DNA of 64,000 nucleotides from Paracoccus xiamenensis (GTDB lineage Bacteria > Pseudomonadota > Alphaproteobacteria > Rhodobacterales > Rhodobacteraceae). Numbering within the stretch: the stretch's first letter is position 1; each line of letters starts with the position of its first letter. Position numbers and translations under genes: made by a program. The stretch is taken from assembly GCF_011308835.1 (NCBI RefSeq), contig NZ_JAAOHY010000001.1:992001-1056000 (forward strand). The letters are read 5' to 3'. The notes beneath the pieces were generated by a model. It was not told where the DNA came from. It worked only from the letters and a program-made list of their open reading frames with translations, and did not search any database. Below are positions 25,841 through 35,779 of the stretch, in pieces.

Positions 25841-26587
25841 CTAACCCTGCCAACGACCCAGGAAGGACAAGGCGAGATAAGACAGATTTCGCGAAAAGCC
25901 CGAAATTTCGACCATTTCGCCCCGTGCGGCGGCCAACAGCTTACGACGTGCGCCGGCCCCGGGATACAGCGCAGGTGCCGCATGACGCGGGACCCCGCGC
26001 CCTTTCACGTGCGCCGAATCAAGTGCGGCGATGCCCGTCCGCGCCAAGTCGGCCAATTGCTCGGGCGGATCGCCGAACAGCCCCAAATTCAGTTCCCTGA
26101 GCTGCGGATACGCGCCCAGCCAAGCTGCTAGCCCCGCCCCGCGCGCTTGATCCTGCAACACATCGTCGGCCTCTGATCCGCAGGCCGTCGCCGCCAGCCG
26201 CATCAACCCGCCGGTACAACCCTCGACATGGTCGATGACCTCTGCCTTCGACGAAAAAGGCTCTCGCAAGGCGTCGCGCTGGCGGGCCTCGACCACTTCG
26301 GCCAAGGGCGCGATGTCGGATCCCCAAGCGGCCGCCAAGGGACTCGCGACCTCATGCGCGGGGACGGCGCGGCCGGCGGCGATGGCGGCGATCTGGTCGG
26401 TCCACCATTGCAGGCGCATCTGCGAGATCAGCGGCTCTGCCGATGCCAGCGCGGCACGGGCGATTTCCAGATTGGCGGCGTAAAGCGTGGCCAGCCGGGC
26501 GCGGTCGCCGGGCCGTGCTGCCATCACGCAGGCAAAACGGTCGGGATCGGCGCTGCGCAGCATCTCGGCGCAATGTTCTGGGGTCAC
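25841..26587 (-). CDS. Squalene/phytoene synthase-like protein (probably non-catalytic)
   Basis: A 248-residue all-helical protein of the squalene/phytoene synthase superfamily. Recognisable parts include LATLYAANLEIARAAL and LISQMRLQWWTDQI. The Asp-rich prenyl-diphosphate motifs (DxxxD type) are not visible, which resembles the NDUFAF6 branch tied to respiratory complex I assembly rather than true prenyl synthases. The start overlaps the cimA stop (ATGA), so it is last in the cysS-cimA run. The function is inferred from family only. Confidence 0.75.
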   Translation of the reverse strand: MTPEHCAEMLRSADPDRFACVMAARPGDRARLATLYAANLEIARAALASAEPLISQMRLQWWTDQIAAIAAGRAVPAHEVASPLAAAWGSDIAPLAEVVEARQRDALREPFSSKAEVIDHVEGCTGGLMRLAATACGSEADDVLQDQARGAGLAAWLGAYPQLRELNLGLFGDPPEQLADLARTGIAALDSAHVKGRGVPRHAAPALYPGAGARRKLLAAARGEMVEISGFSRNLSYLALSFLGRWQG

Positions 26588-28197
26588 GGGCGGGCCCCGT
26601 CGCGGATCAGCTTCCAGACGATGGCGTCATGCAGCGCCTCGAAGCTGGCATCGACGATGTTGGGGGAGACGCCGACCGTGGACCAGCGATTGCCCTGCCC
26701 GTCTTCACTGTCGATGGTGACGCGGGTCACGGCCTCTGTCCCGCCTTGAGTGATCCGTACGCGGAAATCGACCAGCCACATGTCGTCGATGCTGGCCTGA
26801 TAGGCGCCCAGATCCTTGCCGAGCGCACGCCACAACGCGTTGACCGGGCCGCGATCGTCGCTGTCGGTCTCGCCATGGGATTCGCTGACCGACATCACGC
26901 GCTGACCGTGGATCTGCACCGTGACCACGGCTTCGGAAACCGAGATCTGTTCGCCCATCGCATTACGCCGCCGCTCGACGATGACGCGGTAACGCTCGAC
27001 ATCGAAGAAGCTCGGCAGCAGGCCCAGATGGCGCCGGGCGAGCAGTTCGAAACTGGCCTGCGCCACGTCATAGGCATAACCCTGATCCTCGCGCGCCTTC
27101 ACCTCGGTCAGGATCGCGGCCAGATCGGCGCCTTCGGGAATGTCCAGCCCGGCATCGCGCAGGCGGGCGCGCAGGTTCGACTGCCCGGCCTGGTTCGACA
27201 TCGGAATGATGCGGGCATTGCCAACGGTTTCGGGTGCCACATGTTCGTAGGTTGCAGGGTTTTTAACGATGGCGCTGGCATGCAGGCCCGCTTTATGCGC
27301 AAAGGCCGAGGCACCGACATAGGGCGCATTCGGTGCCGGGGCACGGTTCAGGATCTCATCCAGCCGCCGCGAAATTTTTTGCAGTGATTTCAGCGCATCC
27401 GTGCTGATCTGCGGAACCAGAGGCGCGAATTCCGGCTTCAGCGCCAGCGTCGCGATCAGGGTCGTCAGGTTCGCATTGCCGCAGCGTTCACCCAGCCCGT
27501 TCAGCGTTCCCTGCACCTGACGCGCACCGGCGCGGATCGCGGCAAGACTGCCCGCAACCGCGTTGCCGGTATCGTCATGAGTATGGATGCCCAGCCGGTC
27601 GCCGGGGATGCCGGCGGCGATGACCTCGGCGGTGATCGCCTCGACCTCATGGGGCAGCGTGCCTCCATTGGTGTCGCACAGCACGACCCAACGCGCGCCG
27701 GCGTCCCGCGCGGCGATCAGGCAGGACAGCGCGTATTCGCGGTTCGCCTTCCAGCCATCGAAGAAATGTTCGGCATCGAAGATGGCCTCGCGCCCGAGGC
27801 CCACGATATGCGCGATGGAGGCGGCGATATTCTGGATATTTTCATCCAGAGTGATGCCAAGCGCCTCGCGCACATGAAAATCATGGGTCTTGCCGACCAG
27901 ACAGACGCTATCGGTGCCAGCATTGATGACCGCCGCCAGCACCTCGTCATTCCCGGCAGAGCGCCCTGCCCGCTTGGTCATCCCGAAAGCCGTCAGCGTG
28001 GCGCGGGTTTGTGGCGGCTTGTCGAAAAATTCGCTGTCGGTCGGGTTCGCGCCGGGCCAACCGCCCTCGATGTAATCGACGCCAAGGGCGTCGAGCATGG
28101 TTGCGATTTCGGTCTTCTCGCTGGCAGAGAACTGAACGCCCTGTGTCTGCTGGCCGTCGCGAAGGGTGGTGTCGTAGAGGTAGAGGCGGTCGGTCAT
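26584..28197 (-). CDS. cimA: (R)-citramalate synthase
   Basis: A 537-residue CimA of the LeuA/HMGL-like superfamily. It joins pyruvate and acetyl-CoA to citramalate, a threonine-independent route to 2-oxobutyrate and isoleucine. The N-terminal barrel starts [16 protein letters not shown], with metal ligands in the [11 protein letters not shown] segment, and [11 protein letters not shown] follows. The C-terminal part from about residue 370 is the LeuA-type allosteric domain. Its ATG overlaps the cysS stop (ATGA) and its own stop overlaps the next gene. Homocitrate or isopropylmalate synthase are less likely, given the length and the [15 protein letters not shown] motif typical of CimA. Confidence 0.92.
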   Translation of the reverse strand: MTDRLYLYDTTLRDGQQTQGVQFSASEKTEIATMLDALGVDYIEGGWPGANPTDSEFFDKPPQTRATLTAFGMTKRAGRSAGNDEVLAAVINAGTDSVCLVGKTHDFHVREALGITLDENIQNIAASIAHIVGLGREAIFDAEHFFDGWKANREYALSCLIAARDAGARWVVLCDTNGGTLPHEVEAITAEVIAAGIPGDRLGIHTHDDTGNAVAGSLAAIRAGARQVQGTLNGLGERCGNANLTTLIATLALKPEFAPLVPQISTDALKSLQKISRRLDEILNRAPAPNAPYVGASAFAHKAGLHASAIVKNPATYEHVAPETVGNARIIPMSNQAGQSNLRARLRDAGLDIPEGADLAAILTEVKAREDQGYAYDVAQASFELLARRHLGLLPSFFDVERYRVIVERRRNAMGEQISVSEAVVTVQIHGQRVMSVSESHGETDSDDRGPVNALWRALGKDLGAYQASIDDMWLVDFRVRITQGGTEAVTRVTIDSEDGQGNRWSTVGVSPNIVDASFEALHDAIVWKLIRDGARP

Positions 28198-29600
28198 AGT
28201 TCTATCGCTTCGAGAAGCTTGGGATCAAATCCATGCGGAACTATCGCGACCGGACCAGCCGGTTGCACTATGACACTGAGACCAGTCCCCTCAAGTCGCT
28301 TCTTCAGTAGATCTGCCTCTTCGTAATTTTTAGCGAGTCGCAACTGCTGCCACTTCTCTAAAAACGGCACAATTTCTGATAGATATAGAGGCGTATCTCC
28401 CGTGGAGAATGTAGAGGATAGCGACACAATAGTCGTTCGCCACCAGTCGGTTTCTTCTGCGTCTTTTAGGCCCAGCAAACGCATCCCCGATTTGAGCCGC
28501 GCAGCAGATGAACTCGAAAACCGGTGCAGCTTTTCTAAAGCGGCTGGGGTATTGAGATCGTCGGCAAGCGCATCCACGATCAAGAAGTCCATGGATGAAT
28601 CGGCTTCAATTCCGTCAGTCAGATTATACCAGCCCTGCAGCGTCGCCTCGGCCTCCCTAACTTTCTCCGCCGTCCAATCCATCGGCTTGCGGTAATGCGT
28701 CATCAGCAGCACAAACCGGATCACCTCGCCCGGTATCCCCTGATTCAACAGATCGCGGACGGTGAAGAAATTGCCCAGAGATTTGGACATCTTCTTGCCC
28801 TCGACCTGCAGCATCTCGTTATGCAGCCAGGTCTTCGCCATGACCTCGGTGCCATGGGCGCAGCGGCTCTGGGCGATTTCGTTCTCGTGATGGGGGAATT
28901 GCAGGTCGATGCCACCGGCATGGATGTCGAACACATCGCCCAACAATTCCGCCGACATGGCCGAGCATTCGATATGCCAGCCCGGACGCCCATAACCCCA
29001 AGGCGAATCCCAGCCAGGCTGGTCGCCAGCCGAAGGCTTCCACAGCACGAAATCCATCGGATCGCGCTTATAGGGCGCAACCTCGACCCGCGCGCCGGCA
29101 ATCATGTCGTCCAGCGAACGGCCTGACAGCTTGCCGTATTCGGGGAACTTGCGGACGTCGAACAGGACGTGCCCCTGTTCAGGGTAAGCAAAATCCTTCG
29201 CGACCAGATCCTCGATCATCGAGGTCATCTGGCCGATATAATCCGTCGCCCGAGGCTCATGCGTCGGCCGCAGCGCGCCAAGCGCGTCCATGTCGTCGTG
29301 ATACCAGCCGATGGTTTCCTCGGTGATGTCGCGGATCGGGCGGCCGGTCACGGCCGCGCGGGCGTTGATCTTGTCGTCGACGTCTGTGAAGTTCCGCACG
29401 TAAGTGACTGCATCCTCGCCATAAACGTGCCGCAGCAGACGGAACAGAACATCAAAGACCACGACAGGCCGTGCATTTCCCAGATGAGCGCGGTCATACA
29501 CGGTCGGGCCGCAGGCATAGACGCGAATATTCTTCGGATCGATCGGCTCGAACCGTTCCTTCGTCCGGGTGCGTGTGTTGGTCAGGCTGATTTCGACCAT
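28194..29600 (-). CDS. cysS: Cysteinyl-tRNA synthetase with low-GC 3' third
   Basis: A 468-residue class I synthetase charging tRNA-Cys. The start at 29600 is behind AAGGGGG; ATGs further upstream add unconserved residues. Motifs include the first zinc ligand in [15 protein letters not shown] as HIGH signature, and KKMSKSLGN as KMSKS. The C-terminal about 160 residues (DNA 28194 to about 28690) are noticeably less GC-rich and use AT-ending codons, whereas the rest matches the neighbourhood. Hand counts are 85 of 180 GC in 28261-28440 and 37 of 60 in 28801-28860. The frame is intact, so the enzyme is probably active but mosaic. Confidence 0.94.
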   Translation of the reverse strand: MVEISLTNTRTRTKERFEPIDPKNIRVYACGPTVYDRAHLGNARPVVVFDVLFRLLRHVYGEDAVTYVRNFTDVDDKINARAAVTGRPIRDITEETIGWYHDDMDALGALRPTHEPRATDYIGQMTSMIEDLVAKDFAYPEQGHVLFDVRKFPEYGKLSGRSLDDMIAGARVEVAPYKRDPMDFVLWKPSAGDQPGWDSPWGYGRPGWHIECSAMSAELLGDVFDIHAGGIDLQFPHHENEIAQSRCAHGTEVMAKTWLHNEMLQVEGKKMSKSLGNFFTVRDLLNQGIPGEVIRFVLLMTHYRKPMDWTAEKVREAEATLQGWYNLTDGIEADSSMDFLIVDALADDLNTPAALEKLHRFSSSSAARLKSGMRLLGLKDAEETDWWRTTIVSLSSTFSTGDTPLYLSEIVPFLEKWQQLRLAKNYEEADLLKKRLEGTGLSVIVQPAGPVAIVPHGFDPKLLEAIEL

Positions 29601-29830
29601 GGTTCCCCCTTGCGGGGATCCGGTCACAGCACCTCGCCCCGCAGAAATGCGTCAGCGGATAATGCAGATGGTGGCGCGGATTGCGAACATGGGGCAGACT
29701 TAGCCCATCAGGGCGGCGCTGCCAAGGGCCGGACATAGTTCGCAATCATTTGGCGTTAGCGCCCCCAGTCTTGCCCCCGTTGAGGGGCGCGCCTATGCAG
29801 GCGACAAAGCCAGTTTCAAAGGATTTGCCC

Positions 29831-30796
29831 ATGCCCTCCAAGACCGATTTCAACGATCGTATGCTTTCGCTGGGCCTGGCCCGGGTGTCCGAGGCTGCAG
29901 CCCATGCCTCGGCCACGCTGATCGGGCGCGGCGATGAAAAGGCCGCCGACCAGGCCGCCGTCAACGCCATGCGCGACCAGCTGAACAAGCTGGACATCAA
30001 GGGCGTCGTGGTCATCGGCGAAGGCGAGCGTGACGAGGCCCCGATGCTGTTCATCGGCGAGGAAGTCGGCAGCGGCACAGGCCCCGAGGTGGACATCGCG
30101 CTTGATCCGCTGGAAGGCACGACGCTGACCGCCAAGGACATGCCGAACGCGCTGACCGTGATCGCCATGGCCCCGCGCGGCACGCTGCTGCACGCGCCCG
30201 ACGTCTATATGGACAAGCTGGCGATCGGTCCCGGCTACGACAAGGACGTGGTCAGCCTGGACATGAGCCCGACTGAACGCGTCGAGGCGCTTGCCCGCGC
30301 ACAGGGGGTCAAGCCCTCGGACATTACCGTCTGTATCCTCGAACGCCCCCGCCACGAAGACCTGATCGCCGAGGTCCGCGCCACCGGCGCCGCGATCCGC
30401 CTGATCACCGACGGTGACGTGGCTGGCGTCATGCATTGCGCCGAACCGGACCTGACCGGCATCGACATGTATATGGGCGCGGGCGGCGCACCCGAAGGGG
30501 TGCTGGCGGCATCCGCCCTGAAATGCATGGGCGGCCAGATGTGGGGCCGGCTGCTGTTCCGCAATGACGACGAACGCGGCCGCGCGAAAAAGGCCGGAAT
30601 CACCGATTTCAACCGCATCTATTCGCGCGACGACATGGTGACGGCAGACGTGATCTTCTCGGCCACCGGCGTGACCAACGGTTCGATCGTGCGCGGCGTC
30701 AAGCGCGAACCGAAATTCCTGGAAACGGAAACCATCCTCATGCGGTCGAAGACCGGCTCGGTCCGCCGCATGATCTATCGCAACCCGATCCGCTAA
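29831..30796 (+). CDS. glpX: Class II fructose-1,6-bisphosphatase
   Basis: A 321-residue GlpX. It removes the 1-phosphate of fructose-1,6-bisphosphate in gluconeogenesis and, in some relatives, acts on sedoheptulose bisphosphate. Motifs include GEGERDEAP (about 63-71) and DPLEGT (about 92-97) for metal and phosphate binding. The start at 29831 has AAGGA upstream; an alternative at 29795 behind GAGGGG would add twelve residues. Downstream lies a palindromic repeat, not a clear terminator. Confidence 0.95.
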   Translation: MPSKTDFNDRMLSLGLARVSEAAAHASATLIGRGDEKAADQAAVNAMRDQLNKLDIKGVVVIGEGERDEAPMLFIGEEVGSGTGPEVDIALDPLEGTTLTAKDMPNALTVIAMAPRGTLLHAPDVYMDKLAIGPGYDKDVVSLDMSPTERVEALARAQGVKPSDITVCILERPRHEDLIAEVRATGAAIRLITDGDVAGVMHCAEPDLTGIDMYMGAGGAPEGVLAASALKCMGGQMWGRLLFRNDDERGRAKKAGITDFNRIYSRDDMVTADVIFSATGVTNGSIVRGVKREPKFLETETILMRSKTGSVRRMIYRNPIR

Positions 30797-30833
30797 AGGG
30801 GCGCCCGCGCCCCCTCTGGCCTTCGGCCATTCA

Positions 30834-30898
30834 CCCCCGGGGATATTGGGGCCAGCGTGAAAGCGCGTCTTTCAGTCTGGTGCAAATATCCTCGGGGG
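30834..30898. repeat. Long imperfect palindrome, likely REP-type intergenic element
   Basis: Left arm (from CCCCCGGGGATATT, 30834) and right arm (ending GATATTTGC-type sequence read from the opposite strand, 30898) match over about 30 bases with a few differences. A small GGCC-TTC-GGCC hairpin precedes it. This class of CCCCGAGGATATTT element is frequent between genes in Rhodobacteraceae genomes, from general memory. It may stabilise mRNA or act as a loose terminator for glpX. Confidence 0.7.
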
Positions 30899-30979
30899 AG
30901 TCCGCAGGACGGGGGCAGACAGCCCCCCGCGCGGCCTCACCCCTTGCTCCGGCGTCGCGCATGGCGCATCTAGCAGGGC

Positions 30980-32719
30980 ATGAAAGCCTTTCTGAATGTC
31001 GAGACCTCACTGACCGGACGTCGCTGGGTCGGCCCCGACGACGCGCTTGCCCGCCAGGCCGAAGCCCTGGCCCAGGGGGCAGACCTGCCCCTGCCCGTGG
31101 CCCGCATCCTGGCCGAGCGCGGCATTGCCGCCGCAGACGCGCCGGGCTTCCTGTCGCCCACCTTGCGCGAAATGTTGCCCGACCCGCTGAGCCTGCGCGA
31201 CATGGCCAAGGCAGCAGAGCGGCTGATTGCTGCAGCAACCTCGGGCGAGCGCATCGCCATCTTCGCGGATTACGATGTCGACGGCGGCGCCTCGGCCGCC
31301 CTGCTTCTGGATTGGCTGCGCCGGCAGGGCCGCGATGCAACGCTGTATATCCCGGACCGCATTGACGAAGGCTATGGCCCCAATGCTCCCGCCATGGCTG
31401 CGCTGGCGAAAGACCACGACCTGATTGTCTGCGTCGATTGCGGAACGCTGTCACATGACGCGCTCGCCGCCGGGGCGGCGGCCGACATCATCGTCCTCGA
31501 TCACCACCTTGGCGGCGAGACCCTGCCGCCGGCCCTGGCGGTGGTAAATCCGAACCGCATGGACGAGGACGGCGCCCTGGGCCATCTTTGCGCTGCCGGC
31601 GTCGTTTTCATGACGCTGGTTCAGGCTGGACGCGTCCTGCGCGATCAGGGCCTGAAAGAGCCGCCCTTGCTGCCGCTTCTGGATCTGGTCGCTTTGGCGA
31701 CGGTCGCCGATGTGGCGCCGCTGACGGGCGTCAACCGTGCCTTTGTCCGGCAGGGCCTCGCCATCATGGGCCGGCGCGAAAGGCCCGGTCTGGTGGCCCT
31801 GTCCGACGTGGCGCGGCTGGATACGGCGCCGACCAGTTTTCATCTTGGTTTCATGATCGGTCCGCGCGTCAATGCCGGCGGTCGGGTTGGCCGCGCCGAT
31901 CTTGGGGCACGCTGCCTGAGTGCCACGGATACAGATCAGGCCCGCCGCATGGCCGAACAGCTGGACGAGTTGAACCGCGACCGCCGCGCCATCGAGGCCG
32001 CCGTCCGCGAGGAAGCCCTGGCGCAGGTCGAGGCGCGCGGCAATGCCGTACTGTCCTGGGCGGCGGGCGATGGCTGGCATCCCGGGGTCGTCGGGATCGT
32101 CGCGGCACGGGTCAAGGAGCGCAGCGGCCTGCCTTCGGTCGTGATCGGTGTCGAAGGCGGTGTCGGCAAAGGATCGGCCCGGTCGGTGCCGGGGGTGGAT
32201 CTGGGCCGCGCCGTGCAGCGGCTGGCGGCCGAAGGCTTGATCGAGAAAGGCGGCGGGCACCGCATGGCCGCCGGACTGACCGTGGCCGAGGCAAGCATCG
32301 CCGCAGCCATGGATCGGCTGGCCGAGATGATCGCGCCCGAACTCGCCGATCGCAGCGGCGTTGGCGATCTGCGAATCTCTGGCCTGATGGAGCCTGCCGC
32401 CGCCACGCCCGAATTGATGGCCCTGATCGAATCCGCCGGACCCTTCGGGCAGGCCGCCCCTGCCCCACGCTTCGCCTTCGCCGATCTGATTCTGGATAGT
32501 GCAGCCACCATGGGCGAAAACCACCTGCGCGCAGCGTTCCGTGTCGCGGGGCAGAAACCGCTGGAAGCCGTCGCTTGGGGTGCCATGGACAGCGCGCTAG
32601 GCCCTGCATTGATCGGCGCGCGCGGTCGTCGGTTCCATGCCGCAGGCAAGTTGGAACTGTCGCATTGGGGCGGCCGCGCCCGCGTGCGCCTGCGTCTGGA
32701 CGATGTTGCCGAGGCGTGA
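30980..32719 (+). CDS. recJ: Single-stranded-DNA-specific exonuclease RecJ
   Basis: A 579-residue RecJ, a 5'-3' single-strand exonuclease for recombination and mismatch repair. The DHH superfamily metal motifs are ADYDVDG (96-102) and DHH (174-176). A DHHA1 region follows with GWHPGVVGIVAARVKERSGLP and GGGHRMAAG near residues 350-430. The C-terminal OB-like domain ends at an intact stop. There is no conflicting start. It stands 183 bases after glpX, beyond the palindromic repeat. Confidence 0.95.
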   Translation: MKAFLNVETSLTGRRWVGPDDALARQAEALAQGADLPLPVARILAERGIAAADAPGFLSPTLREMLPDPLSLRDMAKAAERLIAAATSGERIAIFADYDVDGGASAALLLDWLRRQGRDATLYIPDRIDEGYGPNAPAMAALAKDHDLIVCVDCGTLSHDALAAGAAADIIVLDHHLGGETLPPALAVVNPNRMDEDGALGHLCAAGVVFMTLVQAGRVLRDQGLKEPPLLPLLDLVALATVADVAPLTGVNRAFVRQGLAIMGRRERPGLVALSDVARLDTAPTSFHLGFMIGPRVNAGGRVGRADLGARCLSATDTDQARRMAEQLDELNRDRRAIEAAVREEALAQVEARGNAVLSWAAGDGWHPGVVGIVAARVKERSGLPSVVIGVEGGVGKGSARSVPGVDLGRAVQRLAAEGLIEKGGGHRMAAGLTVAEASIAAAMDRLAEMIAPELADRSGVGDLRISGLMEPAAATPELMALIESAGPFGQAAPAPRFAFADLILDSAATMGENHLRAAFRVAGQKPLEAVAWGAMDSALGPALIGARGRRFHAAGKLELSHWGGRARVRLRLDDVAEA

Positions 32720-32823
32720 GGAAAAAATTTTTGATAAAGGTGATTTTTCGTCTTGCGGCCCCCACGCCGCTGACCTAAACACCGCCTCACGCAAGAAGCG
32801 AAACGCTGAAAGCGACAAAGGAT

Positions 32824-32898
32824 GGCCCGTTCGTCTATCGGTTAGGACGTCAGGTTTTCAACCTGAAAAGAGGGGTTCGACTCCCCTACGGGCTGCCA
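32824..32898 (+). tRNA. tRNA-Glu (TTC)
   Basis: A 75-nt cloverleaf with encoded CCA. The anticodon stem CAGGT/ACCTG encloses TTTTCAA, giving anticodon TTC. The T arm is AGGGG-TTCGACT-CCCCT and the acceptor stem is GGCCCGT/ACGGGCT with G73. Confidence 0.95.
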
Positions 32899-33158
32899 CC
32901 TTTTCCCAATTCATCTGCACAGACGCCCCTCGGGCGGCAGAGGAATTGATGGAAAGGTTTCCCCTTTCTTCTCTGTATTTCAACACATTACGACTTCCTC
33001 GGCATCGTTAAGCGGTGGCGGCAGCAGCCGGAGCCGTGCCGTTACAGGCCTGTTACGGTGGTCTGATTTCACCCGCCGATGCGGGCGGCTTTGATGCCTC
33101 CGAGCTGTCGACGCGCCATGCAACGCGCCGAGACCTAGACGACAGCGTATCTGGTTTG

Positions 33159-34034
33159 TCAGGACCTGCGGACGGGCCAGGATACGGCGCGGCGGTAAAG
33201 GTGCCAGGTTGCGTGACCAAGGATCGGCAGCACCACGATCAGCCCGACCATCAACGGGATGGCCCCGATCAGGATCGTGACTGCAACCACTAGCCCCCAA
33301 AGTACCGCCGTTCCGGGATTGCGGCGCACGACCTCCAGCGAGGTTGCCAAGGCGACCGGCACACCCACGGGGCGGTCGATCAGCATCGGGAACGACACCA
33401 GGCTGATGCACAAAGATACCGCCGCGAATATGAACCCGACGCCCACGCCAAGGACGACCATCGTCCAGCCTTCATTGGTGGTGAACGTATCGCGCAAAAG
33501 CACCGACATGCTCTCGCTCGGTTCCGGGCCGAGTGTGGCCAGCCAGATCGCATGCGCGGTGAACAGCCACAGGAAGAAGATCGCCATCAGCAACAGGCCC
33601 AACATCAGCACCGGCCCCAGAACCTTGCCGCGTAGTGTTGTGAAAGCCGCGCGCCAATCCGTGCTCTCGCCCAGTTCGCGCCGTCGGCTCATCTCGTAAA
33701 GGCCCACGGCCGCGACAGGCCCGACAATGGGGAAACCGGCGATCAACGGAAACAGCAGATGCACCTGGCCCGCGCTGACGGCCCAGATCGCCAGAACGAA
33801 GCCAATCGCCGGATAAAGCAGCACCGCGCTGATCACGTCAGAGCGCATGGCGGCGAAATCCGCTGCCCCCGCACGCAGCGCCGCGCGGATATCGGCAGCG
33901 CCAATCCGATTGACCTTCGGCCGGGTCATGTCATGGCTGGCAATGCCGTCAACCGCGGCCTCGACGCCGCGACCGGCACCGGCCAGCCCCTGCAAGCCCC
34001 AGCTAAGCGGGTTCCCAATCGTCTTCTTTGCCAT
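33159..34034 (-). CDS. DUF2189 family integral membrane protein
   Basis: A 291-residue membrane protein starting at 34034, with GGAGGAAG upstream; earlier in-frame ATG at 34079 lacks a site. About six membrane helices fill residues 85-285, with GFPIVGPVAAVGLYEMSRRRELG in a cytoplasmic-loop position and DRPVGVPVALATSLEVVRRNPGTAVLWG near the last pair, both typical of DUF2189. The function is unknown. It stands alone. Confidence 0.85.
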   Translation of the reverse strand: MAKKTIGNPLSWGLQGLAGAGRGVEAAVDGIASHDMTRPKVNRIGAADIRAALRAGAADFAAMRSDVISAVLLYPAIGFVLAIWAVSAGQVHLLFPLIAGFPIVGPVAAVGLYEMSRRRELGESTDWRAAFTTLRGKVLGPVLMLGLLLMAIFFLWLFTAHAIWLATLGPEPSESMSVLLRDTFTTNEGWTMVVLGVGVGFIFAAVSLCISLVSFPMLIDRPVGVPVALATSLEVVRRNPGTAVLWGLVVAVTILIGAIPLMVGLIVVLPILGHATWHLYRRAVSWPVRRS

Positions 34035-34361
34035 GCTGCTTCCTCCCTGCCTGGAGAGCCCGCACGCGCGGCGAGGCATCAGCCGGAAAACCCGGCATCT
34101 GCCCGCGCATCTGCCGGGCCGAACCGTCCTCTGGTCGCAGTCTAGCAGATATTGCCACGCCTTTCATCCGCCGCGTTACGCAGCATTCACCGCCGCGCGC
34201 CGAAACCCACCGGCAGACGGCGGTTGGCACCGATCAGGACAAAACCACCGTAGATTTCACGGGCAATTCGCACGCGCCCAGCCGGGCGCCGACTGCACGA
34301 CCATTGACCGATGAATGGCTGAGGCAGCCATCAGCGGACCACAGCCGCCAAGGCGGCGGCC
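34035..34361. other. Intergenic region, no feature recognised
   Basis: 327 bases between the DUF2189 gene and corC. I see no credible gene, tRNA or terminator here. The corC end lacks an obvious hairpin with T-run. Confidence 0.5.
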
Positions 34362-35294
34362 CTAGCCGGCCCGCGCGTCCTCGCCCGTGGCGGTTGCCGG
34401 CATCCGCAGGCGGACGCGCTTGATCCGGCGGGGGTCCGCATCGACGATCTCAAATTCGGCACCGGAATCATGGGGGATCACCTCGCCGCGCAGCGGTACG
34501 CGGCCAGTCAGCATGAAGATCAAGCCGCCCAGCGTGTCGACATCCTCGTCCTCCTCGCCCGGGGCGAGGCGCAGGCCGATTTCCTGTTCCAACTCGTCCA
34601 GCGGTGCCTTGGCCTGAACCAGCCACTGCCCCGGTTTCTCGGCCAGCCAGGGCTCGCCCTCGGCCTCGTCGTGTTCGTCCTCGATCTCGCCGATGACCTG
34701 TTCGATCAGGTCCTCGATGGTGACCAGCCCGTCGACGCCGCCATATTCGTCGATCACCAGCGCCATATGGATGCGTTCCTTCTGCATCTGTTGCAGAAGC
34801 ACGCCGATGGGCATGGATGGCGGCACGTAAAGCAGCGGGCGCAGCATCGGGCGCAGGCTGAACTTGCCGCCCGGCCTGGCGCCGAAGCCATGCTTCAGCG
34901 CCAGATCCTTCAGGTGGATCAGCCCGACCGGCGTATCCAGCGTACCGCGATAGACCGGAATGCGGGAAAACCCGTGTTCGCGAAACATCTCGACCAGCTC
35001 ATCCAGCTTGGCGGTGATCGGTGCAGCCACGATTTCCACCTTGGGAATCGCCACATCGTCGACGCGAAGCCGGCGCAGGTTGCCGATGCCGGGCACCGTC
35101 GGCTCTGGCGCGCGGTGTTCTTCGGCAAGGGTATTTCCGTCGTCCCCGCCAGAAAAGGCGCCGAACAGCCGGCCCAGAAACCCGCGTGAGGCGGGCAGAT
35201 CGCGCCCCTCGCCACCGATACCATCAGCCCATCCGGCAGGATCGGCGCTGACATCGGCGGCGGAGGTGGGACTTCGGGACGGGTCGCTGTTCAT
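34362..35294 (-). CDS. CorC/HlyC family CBS-domain protein
   Basis: A 310-residue soluble protein. After a variable N-terminus of about 75 residues come two CBS motifs (about 80-205; [13 protein letters not shown], then [29 protein letters not shown]). A C-terminal CorC_HlyC domain (about 225-300; [15 protein letters not shown]) follows. It lacks the membrane DUF21 part. CorC relatives act in magnesium/cobalt handling, and the ybeY-phoH-corC order is conserved across Proteobacteria. It overlaps ybeY by four bases. Confidence 0.9.
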   Translation of the reverse strand: MNSDPSRSPTSAADVSADPAGWADGIGGEGRDLPASRGFLGRLFGAFSGGDDGNTLAEEHRAPEPTVPGIGNLRRLRVDDVAIPKVEIVAAPITAKLDELVEMFREHGFSRIPVYRGTLDTPVGLIHLKDLALKHGFGARPGGKFSLRPMLRPLLYVPPSMPIGVLLQQMQKERIHMALVIDEYGGVDGLVTIEDLIEQVIGEIEDEHDEAEGEPWLAEKPGQWLVQAKAPLDELEQEIGLRLAPGEEDEDVDTLGGLIFMLTGRVPLRGEVIPHDSGAEFEIVDADPRRIKRVRLRMPATATGEDARAG

Positions 35295-35779
35295 TGGGTC
35301 CTCTCAAGATAGGGATCGGTGATGCCAAGCGGCAAAAGGATCGAACGCTCGGCAGCCTCCATGGTTTCGGCATCGGCATCATTTTGATGATCGTAACCGG
35401 CCAGATGCAGGACCGCATGGACCAGCAGATGGGTCACATGGGCATCGAACCCCTTGCCCTGCTGTGCCGCCTCGCGGGTGCAGGTTTCAAAGGCAATGGC
35501 GATGTCGCCCAGTTCGTCGGTGTCCGGGCGCGGGGGATGGGCACCGGGGGCATGTTCGACATGTTCGACCGCGGGCCAGGACAGCACATTGGTCGGCTGC
35601 GGCTTGCCGCGAAAATCGGCGTTCAGATCGGCGATGCGGGCATCGTCGCAACCCATGACGACGATATCCGCATCCATGCCCAGCCAGTCCAGCGTGGCCC
35701 GCCCGGCCCGCGCAGCCAGATCCTCAAGACCGGCGGTTTCCCACCTGTCATCCTCGATCACGGTGTCGATTTCAGCCAT
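35291..35779 (-). CDS. ybeY: Endoribonuclease YbeY
   Basis: A 162-residue metalloprotein that takes part in 16S rRNA 3' maturation and ribosome quality control. The zinc motif HxxxHxxxxxH is seen as HAVLHLAGYDH near residues 122-132. The start at 35779 overlaps the phoH end by eight bases, and its stop overlaps corC, so the three are one operon. Confidence 0.95.
   Translation of the reverse strand: MAEIDTVIEDDRWETAGLEDLAARAGRATLDWLGMDADIVVMGCDDARIADLNADFRGKPQPTNVLSWPAVEHVEHAPGAHPPRPDTDELGDIAIAFETCTREAAQQGKGFDAHVTHLLVHAVLHLAGYDHQNDADAETMEAAERSILLPLGITDPYLERTQ

Noticed and set aside
34035..34361. Small ORFs in the gap before corC
   Set aside because: Only Arg/Pro-rich shadow frames without ribosome sites.
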